Source of the DNA: Chitinophagaceae bacterium
Lineage (GTDB): Bacteria; Bacteroidota; Bacteroidia; Chitinophagales; Chitinophagaceae
Direction of reading: 5' to 3'
Length of the DNA stretch: 43,845 nucleotides
Assembly (NCBI GenBank): GCA_013696395.1
Contig: JACCYQ010000069.1
Location: 1-43,845, forward strand
The notes under the pieces were generated by a model. The model did no database searches, was not told the DNA's origin, and saw nothing but the letters and a program-made list of their open reading frames with translations. The translations under genes were made by a program, and so were the position numbers. Shown here piece by piece: positions 1 through 7,472 of this stretch (positions are counted from its first letter, which is position 1; each line of letters begins with the position of its first letter).

Positions 1-783
1 TTTTTGTAAAAAAGATAAATCAGGTTGATAGCCGGTCATAGCGACCACCCAGTCATTCGGAATAGTGATCATGCCATCTGGCGTTTGAATATCCACTTCA
101 GTATTTCGTATAGCCATCACCGTTGAATTAAAATAAGCCCTTATTGAACCTTCCTTGATGCGGTTTTCAATATCCGGTTTCACCCAATATTTTACACGTT
201 CACCAATTACCGGTTGACGAATTACCATCGTTACTTCGGCGCCTTTGCGCCAGGTTTCCAATGCAGCATCAACTGCAGAATTCATTGCTCCGATCACCAG
301 TACCTTCTGAAAAGCATAAAAATGCGGGTCCTTATAATAGTGGGTTACTTTGGGCAGGTCTTCTCCCGGGATGTTCAGCAGGTATGGGATATCATAAAAA
401 CCAGTGGCAATTATAATATTCAATGCTGAATAATTATTTTTATTCGTGATAACCCGGAAATGCTCATTTTCTTTTTCAACCGAATCTACTTTTTCAAAAA
501 GATGAATATTTGTTTTGTTTGATTCAGCAACACGGCGATAATATTCCAAAGCTTCGGATCGGGTAGGTTTGGGATTGTTGCTGACAAATGGAATGCCGCC
601 GATCTCTAATCTTTCCGAAGTAGAAAAAAAAGTCATGTTCACCGGGTAATTGAACAGGGAATTTACCAGGGTGCCTTTTTCCAAAATCAAATAACCAAGC
701 CCTGCTTTTTTTGCCTCCAGGGCACAGGTAATTCCTATGGGTCCGCCACCGATGATGATGATATCGAAATTTGTGTGGGTCAA
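1..783 (-). CDS. ypdA: YpdA-like pyridine nucleotide-disulfide oxidoreductase (partial, 3' end beyond window)
   Basis: FAD/NAD(P)H oxidoreductase of the YpdA family; in Firmicutes this family reduces bacillithiol disulfide in the cytoplasm. 261 codons are visible and the C-terminus runs off the window edge. Near the N-terminus DIIIIGGGPIG is the FAD-binding glycine motif (about residues 7-17), followed by the family-typical stretch YPVNMTFFSTSERLEIGG. A second dinucleotide motif, VIGAMNSAVDAALE, lies near residue 160. The start is a TTG at 781-783 that directly follows an in-frame TAA, and there is no nearby ATG, so this start is close to forced. The gene lies 48 nt downstream of the small membrane protein gene on the same strand. 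The Cys reported inside the GGGPCG motif of Firmicutes YpdA is Ile here; the nearest Cys is residue 20. The family call is firm; the physiological substrate is inferred. Confidence 0.85.
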   Translation of the reverse strand, partial: MTHTNFDIIIIGGGPIGITCALEAKKAGLGYLILEKGTLVNSLFNYPVNMTFFSTSERLEIGGIPFVSNNPKPTRSEALEYYRRVAESNKTNIHLFEKVDSVEKENEHFRVITNKNNYSALNIIIATGFYDIPYLLNIPGEDLPKVTHYYKDPHFYAFQKVLVIGAMNSAVDAALETWRKGAEVTMVIRQPVIGERVKYWVKPDIENRIKEGSIRAYFNSTVMAIRNTEVDIQTPDGMITIPNDWVVAMTGYQPDLSFLQK

Positions 784-831
784 TTAGAAAATTTGAAATG
801 AATGCCGTTTAATATTATAGGAAAGTACAAA

Positions 832-1476
832 TTATGCAAAGGCAGCGGGATAATTTATTTTAGCCTCCTGTCTCAATTTTTTACCAATCCGGAAACAGGC
901 AATCTGGAAGATGATGGCACTGAACATAAATAATGCGTAACCATATGAATGATGGGGTAACAATTCTTTCAAAAAAACAAATTGGTATATGAAAGGAATT
1001 AACCCAAGGTGATCCGGCATATTTTCCGTCATCATTATTTTTTTATGGGGACTATATTTCTTCCTGGTCCAGATTACAATAGATGCACTTATCACAAGGA
1101 ATGAAACAAATAATACATCCATAAATAATTTGTCCGTCAAATTAATGAGTGTCCAAATAAATAATGCTAAAGCAAGGGAAGCAATAACTTCAGGCCACCT
1201 GAATGGATTTTTAATTTCTGCCAAAAGTCGTTTGTTGTTTTGCTTTCTTAATTGTTCTGATTTTTCGTGTACAATTTTGGAGAAACCAAAAATGCCGAAA
1301 TCTTTGTATATCATTTGCAAAGCAGCATCAAAATTAAGTGACGCATCTGAAGATAGTTTTTCTTCTATTCGCTCAGCAAGGTGGTCTACCAGTTCTACCT
1401 GCAAATCATAATATCTTACAAACTTTTTTTCTGTAAAAACAAACAGTTCCTGAATCTGGTCTTGGGTAAGTTGCAT
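832..1476 (-). CDS. Small membrane protein partnered with PadR regulator
   Basis: 214-residue protein not assigned to a named family. The first 95 residues or so are soluble and charged, with a HLAERIEEKL helix. After that come about four hydrophobic segments (near residues 96-112, 118-136, 160-170 and 176-193) and a short charged tail. This plan, a short cytosolic helical domain followed by membrane helices and encoded directly after a PadR regulator, resembles the DUF1700/DUF1129-type partners of PadR genes. The start codon overlaps the padR stop by one base (TAATG), so the two are probably translationally coupled. It may be a membrane-stress or efflux-associated protein under PadR control; that role is inferred from context only. 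Confidence 0.75.
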   Translation of the reverse strand: MQLTQDQIQELFVFTEKKFVRYYDLQVELVDHLAERIEEKLSSDASLNFDAALQMIYKDFGIFGFSKIVHEKSEQLRKQNNKRLLAEIKNPFRWPEVIASLALALFIWTLINLTDKLFMDVLFVSFLVISASIVIWTRKKYSPHKKIMMTENMPDHLGLIPFIYQFVFLKELLPHHSYGYALFMFSAIIFQIACFRIGKKLRQEAKINYPAAFA

Positions 1477-1814
1477 TATACGGATAATTTTAAATTTAAT
1501 ACCTGTTGCATCTGGGTAAAAAACTGGTTAAGTTCTTTCAGTTTTTCAACAGATTCTTTTTTCCCCTTTTTTGTCAATGAATAATATTTACGGGAACGGT
1601 TACCTATATTTTCGATGCTTACTTCAAGCAGGCCATCTGCTTCTAATTTATGCAGGGAAGGGTATAAAGCACCTTCGGTTAATTTCAATGATCCCTGGCT
1701 TAGTTCCTGTACTATCCTGGTTATTTCATAACCATACATTTTATCATTTTCGCTCAGCAACTTTAAAATGATGGTAATAAGCGATCCTTTTAAAAGCGGG
1801 TTTTTTTGTTGCAT
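1476..1814 (-). CDS. PadR family transcriptional regulator
   Basis: Winged-helix DNA-binding regulator of the PadR family, about 112 residues, the normal length for the short PadR-s2 subclass. The N-terminal LLKGSLITIILKLL helix, YGYEITRIVQELS, and LTEGALYPSLHKLEADGLLEV with the following wing GNRSRKYYSLTKKGK are the classical PadR signatures; the last helix is the dimerisation arm. I prefer the ATG at 1812-1814 over a TTG two codons upstream at 1820, because family members begin with MQQK-like starts. It is the first gene of a probable operon with the downstream membrane protein, and a TATATTTG box and a palindrome lie just upstream. PadR proteins usually repress their own operon; ligand unknown. 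Confidence 0.92.
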   Translation of the reverse strand: MQQKNPLLKGSLITIILKLLSENDKMYGYEITRIVQELSQGSLKLTEGALYPSLHKLEADGLLEVSIENIGNRSRKYYSLTKKGKKESVEKLKELNQFFTQMQQVLNLKLSV

Positions 1815-1817
1815 AGG

Positions 1818-1838
1818 CAAATATACATAAGAATCTTA
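1818..1838 (-). promoter_or_regulatory. Putative padR -7 box and palindromic operator
   Basis: Read on the minus strand, TATATTTG (1825-1818) matches the Bacteroidota -7 consensus TAnnTTTG exactly. It ends only 3 nt before the preferred padR ATG, which would give a leaderless or nearly leaderless transcript. Directly upstream is the palindrome TAAGAATCTTA (1828-1838), a plausible autoregulatory PadR site. No clear -33 TTG was found at the usual spacing, so this is tentative. Confidence 0.35.
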
Positions 1839-1996
1839 GGTATTGAAAAAAATGAAATTCATACAGAAAAACAAAAAAATTATGATTGATTTTTCTATTA
1901 AAAACAAATGTTCACTTCATTATTTCACATTCAAGGATCAAATAAACTTTACAACTTAACCATTCCCTGATTTTAGGTTTTATCCTCCATCTCGCA

Positions 1997-2004
1997 TATT
2001 TTTG
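1997..2004 (+). promoter_or_regulatory. Putative -7 promoter box for pdhB
   Basis: TATTTTTG matches TAnnTTTG, 19 nt before the pdhB ATG, the same distance seen before the signal peptidase gene. No good -33 TTG is present at 17-23 nt spacing. Confidence 0.4.
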
Positions 2005-2023
2005 CCCGCATATTTTAAGAATT

Positions 2024-3010
2024 ATGAGACAAGTAGCATACAGAGAGGCCATTAGAGAAGCCATGAATGAAGAAATGCGCCGGGATGAACGTGTATTTTT
2101 AATGGGTGAAGAGGTGGCAGAATATAATGGTGCTTATAAAGTAAGCCAGGGTATGCTGGCTGAATTTGGGCCTAAAAGAGTGATCGACACACCTATATCG
2201 GAACTGGGTTTCACAGCTGTTGCTGTAGGTGCTGCCCAGAGAGGTTTAAGGCCGATTGTAGAATATATGACCTGGAATTTCGCTGTTTTAGCACTTGACC
2301 AGATCTTAAATACTGCCTCAAAGATGCTGGCTATGAGTGGCGGGCAGGTTAGTTGTCCAATTGTTTTTCGCGGGCCTAATGGATCTGCCGGCCAGTTAGG
2401 CGCACAGCACTCTACAGCTTTTGAAGCTTTATATGCCAATATCCCGGGATTAAAAGTGGTTTCACCCAGTAATGGTTATGATGCCAAAGGATTACTGAAA
2501 CAAGCCATCCGGTACGAAGAGGATCCGGTGGTATTTATGGAAAGTGAAACCTCCTATGGCGACAAATCAGAATTACCTGAGGATGAATATTATATTAAAT
2601 TAGGAAAAGCGGAAGTGAAAAGAGAGGGTAGTGATGTTACCATAGTTTCATTTAATAAAATGATGAAGGTTGCACTTGCTGCTGCCAGTGAATTGGAAAA
2701 GGAAGATATTAGTGCGGAAGTGATCGATTTAAGAACCATTCGTCCGTTGGACTGGATGACGATTCTTGAAAGTGTAAAGAAAACCAATCGCCTGGTGATT
2801 GTTGAAGAACAGTGGCCATTTGCTTCCATCTCATCTGAAATAGCATACCGTATTCAAAAAGAAGGATTTGATTACCTGGATGCTCCTATCCGTAGAATAA
2901 CTGCAGCGGATGCACCATTACACTATGCCCCTAACTTAGTAGCAGCTGCATTGCCAAGTGTGGCAGGTACCGTGAAACTGGTTAAAGAAGTAATGTACCT
3001 GGAAAAATAG
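2024..3010 (+). CDS. pdhB: Pyruvate dehydrogenase E1 component subunit beta
   Basis: Thiamine-diphosphate-dependent E1 beta subunit. With E1 alpha it decarboxylates pyruvate and passes the acetyl group to lipoylated E2. At 328 residues it has the standard E1 beta length. Visible signatures are the start MRQVAYREAIREAMNEEMRRD, VFLMGEEVAEYNGAYKVSQG, RVIDTPISELGFTAVAVGAA, the PIVFRGPNG and AQHS segment that lines the active site, and the C-terminal transketolase domain with VIDLRTIRPLDW and VEEQWPFASISSEI. The alpha subunit is not adjacent: the upstream neighbour is the divergent padR gene, and a terminator follows immediately, so this is a monocistronic E1 beta. The window also encodes lipoyl synthase (19350-20273), which provides the cofactor of the same complex. 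A branched-chain 2-oxoacid E1 beta is the main alternative. Confidence 0.93.
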   Translation: MRQVAYREAIREAMNEEMRRDERVFLMGEEVAEYNGAYKVSQGMLAEFGPKRVIDTPISELGFTAVAVGAAQRGLRPIVEYMTWNFAVLALDQILNTASKMLAMSGGQVSCPIVFRGPNGSAGQLGAQHSTAFEALYANIPGLKVVSPSNGYDAKGLLKQAIRYEEDPVVFMESETSYGDKSELPEDEYYIKLGKAEVKREGSDVTIVSFNKMMKVALAAASELEKEDISAEVIDLRTIRPLDWMTILESVKKTNRLVIVEEQWPFASISSEIAYRIQKEGFDYLDAPIRRITAADAPLHYAPNLVAAALPSVAGTVKLVKEVMYLEK

Positions 3011-3040
3011 TTTTAAAATTATATTTTTTTACAAGTAAAT

Positions 3041-3070
3041 ATCCTGGCATTTGCCGGGATGTTTTTTTTT
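3041..3070 (+). terminator. Rho-independent terminator of pdhB
   Basis: An 8-bp stem (3041-3048 with 3053-3060, one G-T wobble), loop ATTT, then nine T at 3062-3070. It starts 30 nt after the pdhB stop. Confidence 0.85.
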
Positions 3071-3199
3071 ATACACATTTTGTAAAGAAAATCAGCCATT
3101 GTTTTTTTGTTCATAAATATATTTCGGTTATTCTTTACCGTGTCAAATTTTAAGTGCATATTTGCAACGGTTTTTCATAGGATATTGGATTTTAAAAAC

Positions 3200-3232
3200 G
3201 AGGCTGGATTTCTATCCGGCCTCCGATTTTTT
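3200..3232 (+). terminator. Orphan Rho-independent terminator upstream of the response regulator
   Basis: A 10-bp stem (3200-3209 with 3214-3223, one T-G wobble), loop TTCT, then CGATTTTTT. No gene lies between this hairpin and the pdhB terminator 130 bp upstream, and the next coding sequence starts 69 nt after it. It must end either a small untranslated transcript or a prematurely terminated leader of the regulator gene. Confidence 0.7.
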
Positions 3233-3300
3233 AAAACCACCCATACCTCCCTCCTTCAAATGCCCCGTTTATATTATTTTTACGATCTCAATTATACTTC

Positions 3301-4461
3301 ATGCCAGATTTATTGATCATTGATGATGAAAAATCCATCCGTAAAACCCTTTCAGAAATACTGTCTTTTGAAGGGTACAAAATTGAAGAAGCCACCGATG
3401 GTGAAGAAGGATTAAAAAAATTTAAGGAAAAAACTTTTGACGTAGTCTTGTGCGATATTAAAATGCCAAAGCTCGATGGCATTGAATTTCTGCAGAAAGC
3501 AAGTGAAGCAAACCCTGATGTACCAATAATTATGATCTCGGGTCATGGTAATATAGAAACCGCTGTTGAGGCGGTTAAGAAGGGTGCATACGATTATGTT
3601 TCCAAGCCACCCGATTTAAACCGGTTGTTGATTACTATCCGTAATGCTATGGATAAAGGATCATTGGTCACCGAAACCCGCACATTAAAACGCAAAGTTT
3701 CAAAAGTGCAGGAAATGATCGGTAATTCTGCGGCCATGCAAAAAATAAAAGAGACCATCGAAAAAGTTGCCCCTACGGATGCACGCATCATGATCACGGG
3801 TGAGAATGGAGTGGGAAAGGAATTGGTTGCCCGCTGGATCCATGAAAAAAGTAACCGGGCAAATGGAGCATTGATAGAAGTGAATTGTGCCGCCATTCCT
3901 GGCGAGCTAATTGAGAGTGAATTATTCGGCCATGAAAAAGGTTCTTTTACTTCAGCCATTAAGCAACGCATCGGTAAATTTGAATCTGCGAATGGAGGAA
4001 CTATTTTCCTGGACGAGATCGGGGATATGAGTCTGAATGCACAGGCTAAAGTTTTAAGAGCTTTACAGGAAGGTAAAATAACCAGGGTTGGTGGAGAGAA
4101 AGAGATCAGTGTTGATGTCAGGGTGATTGCAGCCACCAATAAAGATCTATTAAAAGAAGTAGAAGAAAAAAATTTCCGGCTTGATCTTTACCATCGCCTG
4201 AGTGTTATTCTTATTCATGTGCCTTCACTGAATGAACGTAAAGATGATATTCCATTACTGGTGGAAAAATTCCTTACCGATATATGCAGTGATTACGGTA
4301 TTGCCGTCAAGCATATAGATGAAAACGCCGTTCAATACCTGAAAGATTATAATTGGACAGGCAATATCCGCGAGTTGAGAAATGTTGTGGAAAGACTGGT
4401 AATCCTTTCTGGTAAATCCATTACCAAAGAAGATGTGGCTAACTATGTAATGCCTAAGTAA
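3301..4461 (+). CDS. NtrC-like response regulator (REC plus AAA+), no DNA-binding domain
   Basis: Two-component response regulator of the sigma-54 activator type, 386 residues. Residues 1-120 form a receiver domain: acidic pair D8/D9, phospho-acceptor D52 (VVLCDIKMP), K102 in the SKPP motif. From about residue 140 comes the AAA+ domain: Walker A GENGVGKE (167-174), Walker B GTIFLDEIGD, the arginine-finger region RLDLYHRLSV and sensor II NWTGNIRELRN. The protein stops right after the AAA+ lid (VANYVMPK), so the C-terminal Fis-type helix-turn-helix of NtrC is absent. The sigma-54 contact loop, GAFTGA in the family, reads GSFTSA (214-219). It may act from solution on sigma-54 holoenzyme, or through an altered contact. 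No partner histidine kinase is adjacent. Start ATG at 3301 fits the receiver domain exactly. Confidence 0.92.
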   Translation: MPDLLIIDDEKSIRKTLSEILSFEGYKIEEATDGEEGLKKFKEKTFDVVLCDIKMPKLDGIEFLQKASEANPDVPIIMISGHGNIETAVEAVKKGAYDYVSKPPDLNRLLITIRNAMDKGSLVTETRTLKRKVSKVQEMIGNSAAMQKIKETIEKVAPTDARIMITGENGVGKELVARWIHEKSNRANGALIEVNCAAIPGELIESELFGHEKGSFTSAIKQRIGKFESANGGTIFLDEIGDMSLNAQAKVLRALQEGKITRVGGEKEISVDVRVIAATNKDLLKEVEEKNFRLDLYHRLSVILIHVPSLNERKDDIPLLVEKFLTDICSDYGIAVKHIDENAVQYLKDYNWTGNIRELRNVVERLVILSGKSITKEDVANYVMPK

Positions 4462-4555
4462 AGTTGAATGGTTGAATAGTTGATTGGTTGATATGTAGAA
4501 TGGAATCAGGAATTGGGAATTGATTAAATAGTTAAGTAGTTAATTTGTTGATAGG
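4462..4555 (+). repeat. Degenerate GTTGA(A/T)-rich intergenic repeat, copy 1
   Basis: Imperfect tandem units such as GTTGAATG, GTTGAATAG, TTGATTG and GTTGATATG directly follow the response-regulator stop. The 13-mer TTGGTTGATATGT (4484-4496) recurs at 39450-39462, also immediately after a gene stop, so the two patches appear to be the same repeat type. Confidence 0.5.
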
Positions 4556-4748
4556 GATTGGCAATCGGCATTGTTTTGGTCATGATGGGGAATGAGCCAT
4601 CTGTACGATGCAGTGTAAACCGCAACCCTTCGACAAGCTCTCACGATATGCATCGGAGCAGGCAGGTGACAGCAAGATGCATCGGGGCGGGTAAGTCTGC
4701 CCATAAATCGTAAAAGGAAATTTTGAATTCAATTGCCTTATTGCCAAA

Positions 4749-4768
4749 CCAGCCTGCCGGCTGGCAGG
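4749..4768. repeat. REP-like palindrome
   Basis: CCAGCC-TGCC-GGCTGG (4749-4764) and CCTGCC-GGCT-GGCAGG (4753-4768) are two overlapping 6-bp-stem hairpins. The CCTGCC/GGCAGG arms are the same as in the palindrome upstream of lipA (19275-19293), pointing to a dispersed palindromic repeat family. Confidence 0.5.
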
Positions 4769-4836
4769 TTGCCTCAATGGTATCTATTATTAAGAAAACT
4801 TTGCCTGTTTAAATTTCGGCAACAGGATTAATATAA

Positions 4837-4844
4837 TAAATTTG
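4837..4844 (+). promoter_or_regulatory. Putative -7 promoter box for signal peptidase gene
   Basis: TAAATTTG matches TAnnTTTG, 20 nt before the ATG at 4865. The -33 element is not clear. Confidence 0.4.
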
Positions 4845-4864
4845 TCCGCCACTAAAAAATCATT

Positions 4865-6427
4865 ATGCCCTTATCGCATTTACTGACCATTTATCTCATT
4901 CAAGTTCTGATTGTTTTCCTACCTTCTTTTGGTTTTGCTCCTTTATTCAAAAAAGCAGGTGTACCTGCCTGGAAAGCATATGTTCCCTTTTATAATACAT
5001 GGATGATACAGGAAATTGCCCAAAGACCTAAACATTGGGTTTTCTGGCAGCTTATTCCGGTAGTAGGATGGTTTATAAGCCCGGGTATCTTTATTGAATT
5101 TGCAAAAGTATTTGGAAAGTATTCATTGTTGCATCACACCGGAGCTGCGTTACTGGCACCCCTGTATTTTCCCTTTATAGCATTTGATAAAGACACCCGT
5201 TTTATTGGTCCTGAAAAAGTTCGGATGCATAAAAAAACAGCCGCAAGGGAATGGATTGATGCCGCTGTTTTTGCCATTGTAGCTGCAACTTTGATCCGCA
5301 CATTTGTTTTTGAAGCGTATACGATACCTACAGGCTCTATGGAAAAAACTTTACTGATCAATGATTTTTTATTTGTCAGTAAATTCAGTTACGGACCACG
5401 TATTCCCAATACCCCATTATCAATACCTTTTGTACATAATTATATTCCGGGAACCAGCAGTAAGTCTTACACCGAGGCTATCAAAATTCCATATACCCGC
5501 TGGTTTCCTGCAGAAGTTCAAAGAAATGACGTTGTGGTATTTAATTTTCCGGCAGGTGATACGGTAATAAATTTACCTGAGTATCAATCCAAAGATCCTT
5601 TTTATGAAGTAGCCAGGAGGCTTGGTGCTGGTAATATTGATGAAGGAAGAAAAGTGATTCTGAGCAATCCGCAACAATACCCCCTTGCCATTCACCCGGT
5701 TGATAAAAGAGATAATTATATTAAACGTTGCGTAGCTATTGCCGGTGATACAATGGAAATCAGGGAGGGAGTGGTTTATATCGATGGTAAAAAAAGTCCT
5801 TTACCACCCAAAGCCCAGTATCCATATTCTTTTCTAAGCAAAACAGATTTGAATGACCAGTTTATGGAAGAAGAATTTGATGTCAGGGAAAATGAATATG
5901 CGAAGGATTTTAATGGGCGATATCATATGTTGTTAACGTATGATATGGTGCAGAAATTTAATAATCAGACTTTTTTGGTAGAGCCGATAGAGCCCGATAT
6001 TGAAAGATATCAACCACGTGCGGTTACTGATTTTTCCTCAGGCCTTTCCTCCGGCAAAATATTTCCAAACGATACGATACATCAATGGACTGTTGATAAT
6101 TACGGACCTTTGTGGATCCCGGCAAGAGGAGCATCTTTAAAATTAACACCACAAAATTATACGCTGTACGAAAGATCGATTCGTGTTTATGAAGGCAATG
6201 AATTTTATATGAAGGATAATCGTTTCTACCTGAATGGGGCAGCAATAACGGATTATACTTTTAAAATGAATTATTATTGGATGATGGGTGATAACCGCCA
6301 CCAGTCGCAGGATTCCCGTTATTGGGGATTTGTTCCGGAAGACCATATTGTAGGTAAAGCGTGGATGATCTGGTTTAGCTGGGAGGATGGACCCCGGTGG
6401 AACAGATTGTTCCGGATAGTAAAATAA
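4865..6427 (+). CDS. lepB: Signal peptidase I, long Bacteroidota type
   Basis: Membrane-bound serine protease that removes signal peptides from exported proteins. The 520 residues are far longer than the roughly 320 of E. coli LepB but usual for Bacteroidota. The N-terminal 100 residues contain several membrane segments, including VFWQLIPVVGWFISPGIF. A further helix (WIDAAVFAIVAATLIRTFVF) precedes the catalytic domain. The Ser/Lys dyad is visible: S158 in IPTGSMEKTLL and K287 in YIKRCVAIAGD. The final box, MGDNRHQSQDSRYWGFVPEDHIVGKA, is complete. A large insertion separates the lysine box from the last box. A terminator follows directly. It would process the many secreted proteins seen in this window. 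Confidence 0.95.
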   Translation: MPLSHLLTIYLIQVLIVFLPSFGFAPLFKKAGVPAWKAYVPFYNTWMIQEIAQRPKHWVFWQLIPVVGWFISPGIFIEFAKVFGKYSLLHHTGAALLAPLYFPFIAFDKDTRFIGPEKVRMHKKTAAREWIDAAVFAIVAATLIRTFVFEAYTIPTGSMEKTLLINDFLFVSKFSYGPRIPNTPLSIPFVHNYIPGTSSKSYTEAIKIPYTRWFPAEVQRNDVVVFNFPAGDTVINLPEYQSKDPFYEVARRLGAGNIDEGRKVILSNPQQYPLAIHPVDKRDNYIKRCVAIAGDTMEIREGVVYIDGKKSPLPPKAQYPYSFLSKTDLNDQFMEEEFDVRENEYAKDFNGRYHMLLTYDMVQKFNNQTFLVEPIEPDIERYQPRAVTDFSSGLSSGKIFPNDTIHQWTVDNYGPLWIPARGASLKLTPQNYTLYERSIRVYEGNEFYMKDNRFYLNGAAITDYTFKMNYYWMMGDNRHQSQDSRYWGFVPEDHIVGKAWMIWFSWEDGPRWNRLFRIVK

Positions 6428-6438
6428 ACTAACTTTAA

Positions 6439-6462
6439 ATGCCCCTGTTGCGGGGGCATTTT
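6439..6462 (+). terminator. Rho-independent terminator after signal peptidase gene
   Basis: A perfect 7-bp stem ATGCCCC (6439-6445) / GGGGCAT (6453-6459) is followed by TTTT. It ends 10-20 nt before the next start codon, so the cdd promoter must overlap it or cdd is reached by read-through. Confidence 0.75.
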
Positions 6463-6472
6463 AGTATTCTAA

Positions 6473-6967
6473 ATGTGCGAAATGCAAAAACAAGAATTGA
6501 CTTTTCAATATGAAGTTTTCGAAAGCAGTAAGGATCTTTCTCCCGGTGATAAAGCCTTATTGGACCGTGCAAAAGAGGCTACCGGTTTAGCCTATGCGCC
6601 ATATTCCAAATTCCATGTGGGTGCAGCCGCACGTTTGGTAACCGGTGAATTGGTTGTGGGAAGCAACCAGGAAAATGCTTCTTTTCCTGTAGGTATTTGT
6701 GCCGAGCGGGTATTGCTTTCAGCCCTTTCATCACTATATCCGGAAACGGCGATTGAAACAATGGCCATCACTTATAAAAGTAAAACCCACCCTGGAGGTC
6801 ATCCTGTTGCTCCATGCGGTATTTGCCGGCAATCCTTAAGTGAGTTTGAAAATCGTATGCAGAAATCATTCAGAATCATCCTGGGCGGGGAGAATGGTAA
6901 AATATTTATTATTCCGGAAGCAGGAATGCTTCTGCCGCTGGCGTTTACGAGCGATGATTTAAAATAA
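6473..6967 (+). CDS. cdd: Cytidine deaminase
   Basis: Zinc hydrolase of pyrimidine salvage converting cytidine or deoxycytidine to the uridine form. Length 164 residues; small homotetrameric enzymes are about 130-160. The zinc site is visible as CAERVLL (Cys ligand and catalytic Glu) and PCGICRQSL (two Cys ligands); the upstream APYSKFHVGAAARL and NQENASFPVG are the substrate-binding motifs. An alternative ATG three codons in (6482, MQKQELTF) is equally plausible and leaves more room after the terminator that ends near 6462. The gene converges on ogt with only four bases between the stops. Confidence 0.93.
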   Translation: MCEMQKQELTFQYEVFESSKDLSPGDKALLDRAKEATGLAYAPYSKFHVGAAARLVTGELVVGSNQENASFPVGICAERVLLSALSSLYPETAIETMAITYKSKTHPGGHPVAPCGICRQSLSEFENRMQKSFRIILGGENGKIFIIPEAGMLLPLAFTSDDLK

Positions 6968-6971
6968 GTTT

Positions 6972-7466
6972 TTAAAATAAGGTTTGGATGCCAAAAGCGA
7001 TTTTCTTTTCATGTTCCAGTAACCATTTCTTTCGCCATATACCTCCCGAATAGCCGGTCAGTTCATTATTTGCCCCAATTACTCTGTGACAGGGTACTAT
7101 AATGCAAAGATTGTTTTTAGCATTGGCATTCGCCACGGCACGGGTTGCTTTAGGATCACCCGTGCGGCGGGCAATATTAATATAACTGACGGTTTTAGCA
7201 TAAGCTATACTCATTAACTCAGTCCATACTTCTTGCTGAAATAATGTACCCTGCTGGTTCAGGGGCAATTCAAAAAATCTTCTTTCACCCTGGAAATATT
7301 GTATTAATTGTTCCGTACAATCAATAAGTAAAGGAGGGAGTTGTTCCGAAAGCACAATTGTTGGCACATCATCATCTGCAAATATCACCTCACTGATATA
7401 ATCAGTCGTTCCGCTTATTTTTATTTTACCAATGGGTGAATGATAGCAGGTAGTATATACTGACAT
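6972..7466 (-). CDS. ogt: Methylated-DNA--protein-cysteine methyltransferase
   Basis: Suicide DNA-repair enzyme that transfers the alkyl group from O6-alkylguanine to its own cysteine. At 164 residues it is the usual Ogt length, without an Ada regulatory domain. The active-site motif IVPCHRVIGANNELTGYSGG is present, preceded by the helix-turn-helix-like stretch TLFQQEVWTELMSIAYAKTVSYINIARRTGDPKATRAVANANAKN (two parts of the conserved DNA-binding domain), and followed by WLLEHE. The gene lies 6 nt downstream of the csaA-like gene on the same strand, so it is probably the last gene of a three-gene unit starting at 8688. Confidence 0.95.
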   Translation of the reverse strand: MSVYTTCYHSPIGKIKISGTTDYISEVIFADDDVPTIVLSEQLPPLLIDCTEQLIQYFQGERRFFELPLNQQGTLFQQEVWTELMSIAYAKTVSYINIARRTGDPKATRAVANANAKNNLCIIVPCHRVIGANNELTGYSGGIWRKKWLLEHEKKIAFGIQTLF

Positions 7467-7472
7467 GTATGC

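Larger units (their letters stand above)
4462..4864. other. Intergenic region with repeats, no gene
   Basis: This 403-bp gap has no credible gene. From 4462 to about 4555 it is built of degenerate GTTGAATGGTTGAT-like units. From about 4620 to 4770 it is more GC-rich, with ACCCTTCGACAAGCTC, two copies of ATGCATCGG (4648-4656 and 4677-4685) and a strong palindrome (4749-4768). A short reading frame on the minus strand (4580-4777) owes its residues to the palindromic repeats and is not taken as coding. The signal peptidase promoter box lies at the right end. Confidence 0.7.

Noticed and set aside
3107-3316. 69-codon plus-strand frame between pdhB and the response regulator
   Set aside because: It runs through the orphan terminator hairpin and overlaps the regulator start; aromatic-rich composition looks like AT-rich noise.
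3594-4139. Long antisense open frame of 181 codons inside the response regulator gene
   Set aside because: It mirrors a strongly conserved AAA+ coding sequence on the other strand and has no domain or signal of its own.
4580-4777. 65-codon minus-strand frame before the signal peptidase gene
   Set aside because: Its residues (PASRQAG and similar) come from palindromic repeat DNA; no conserved signature.
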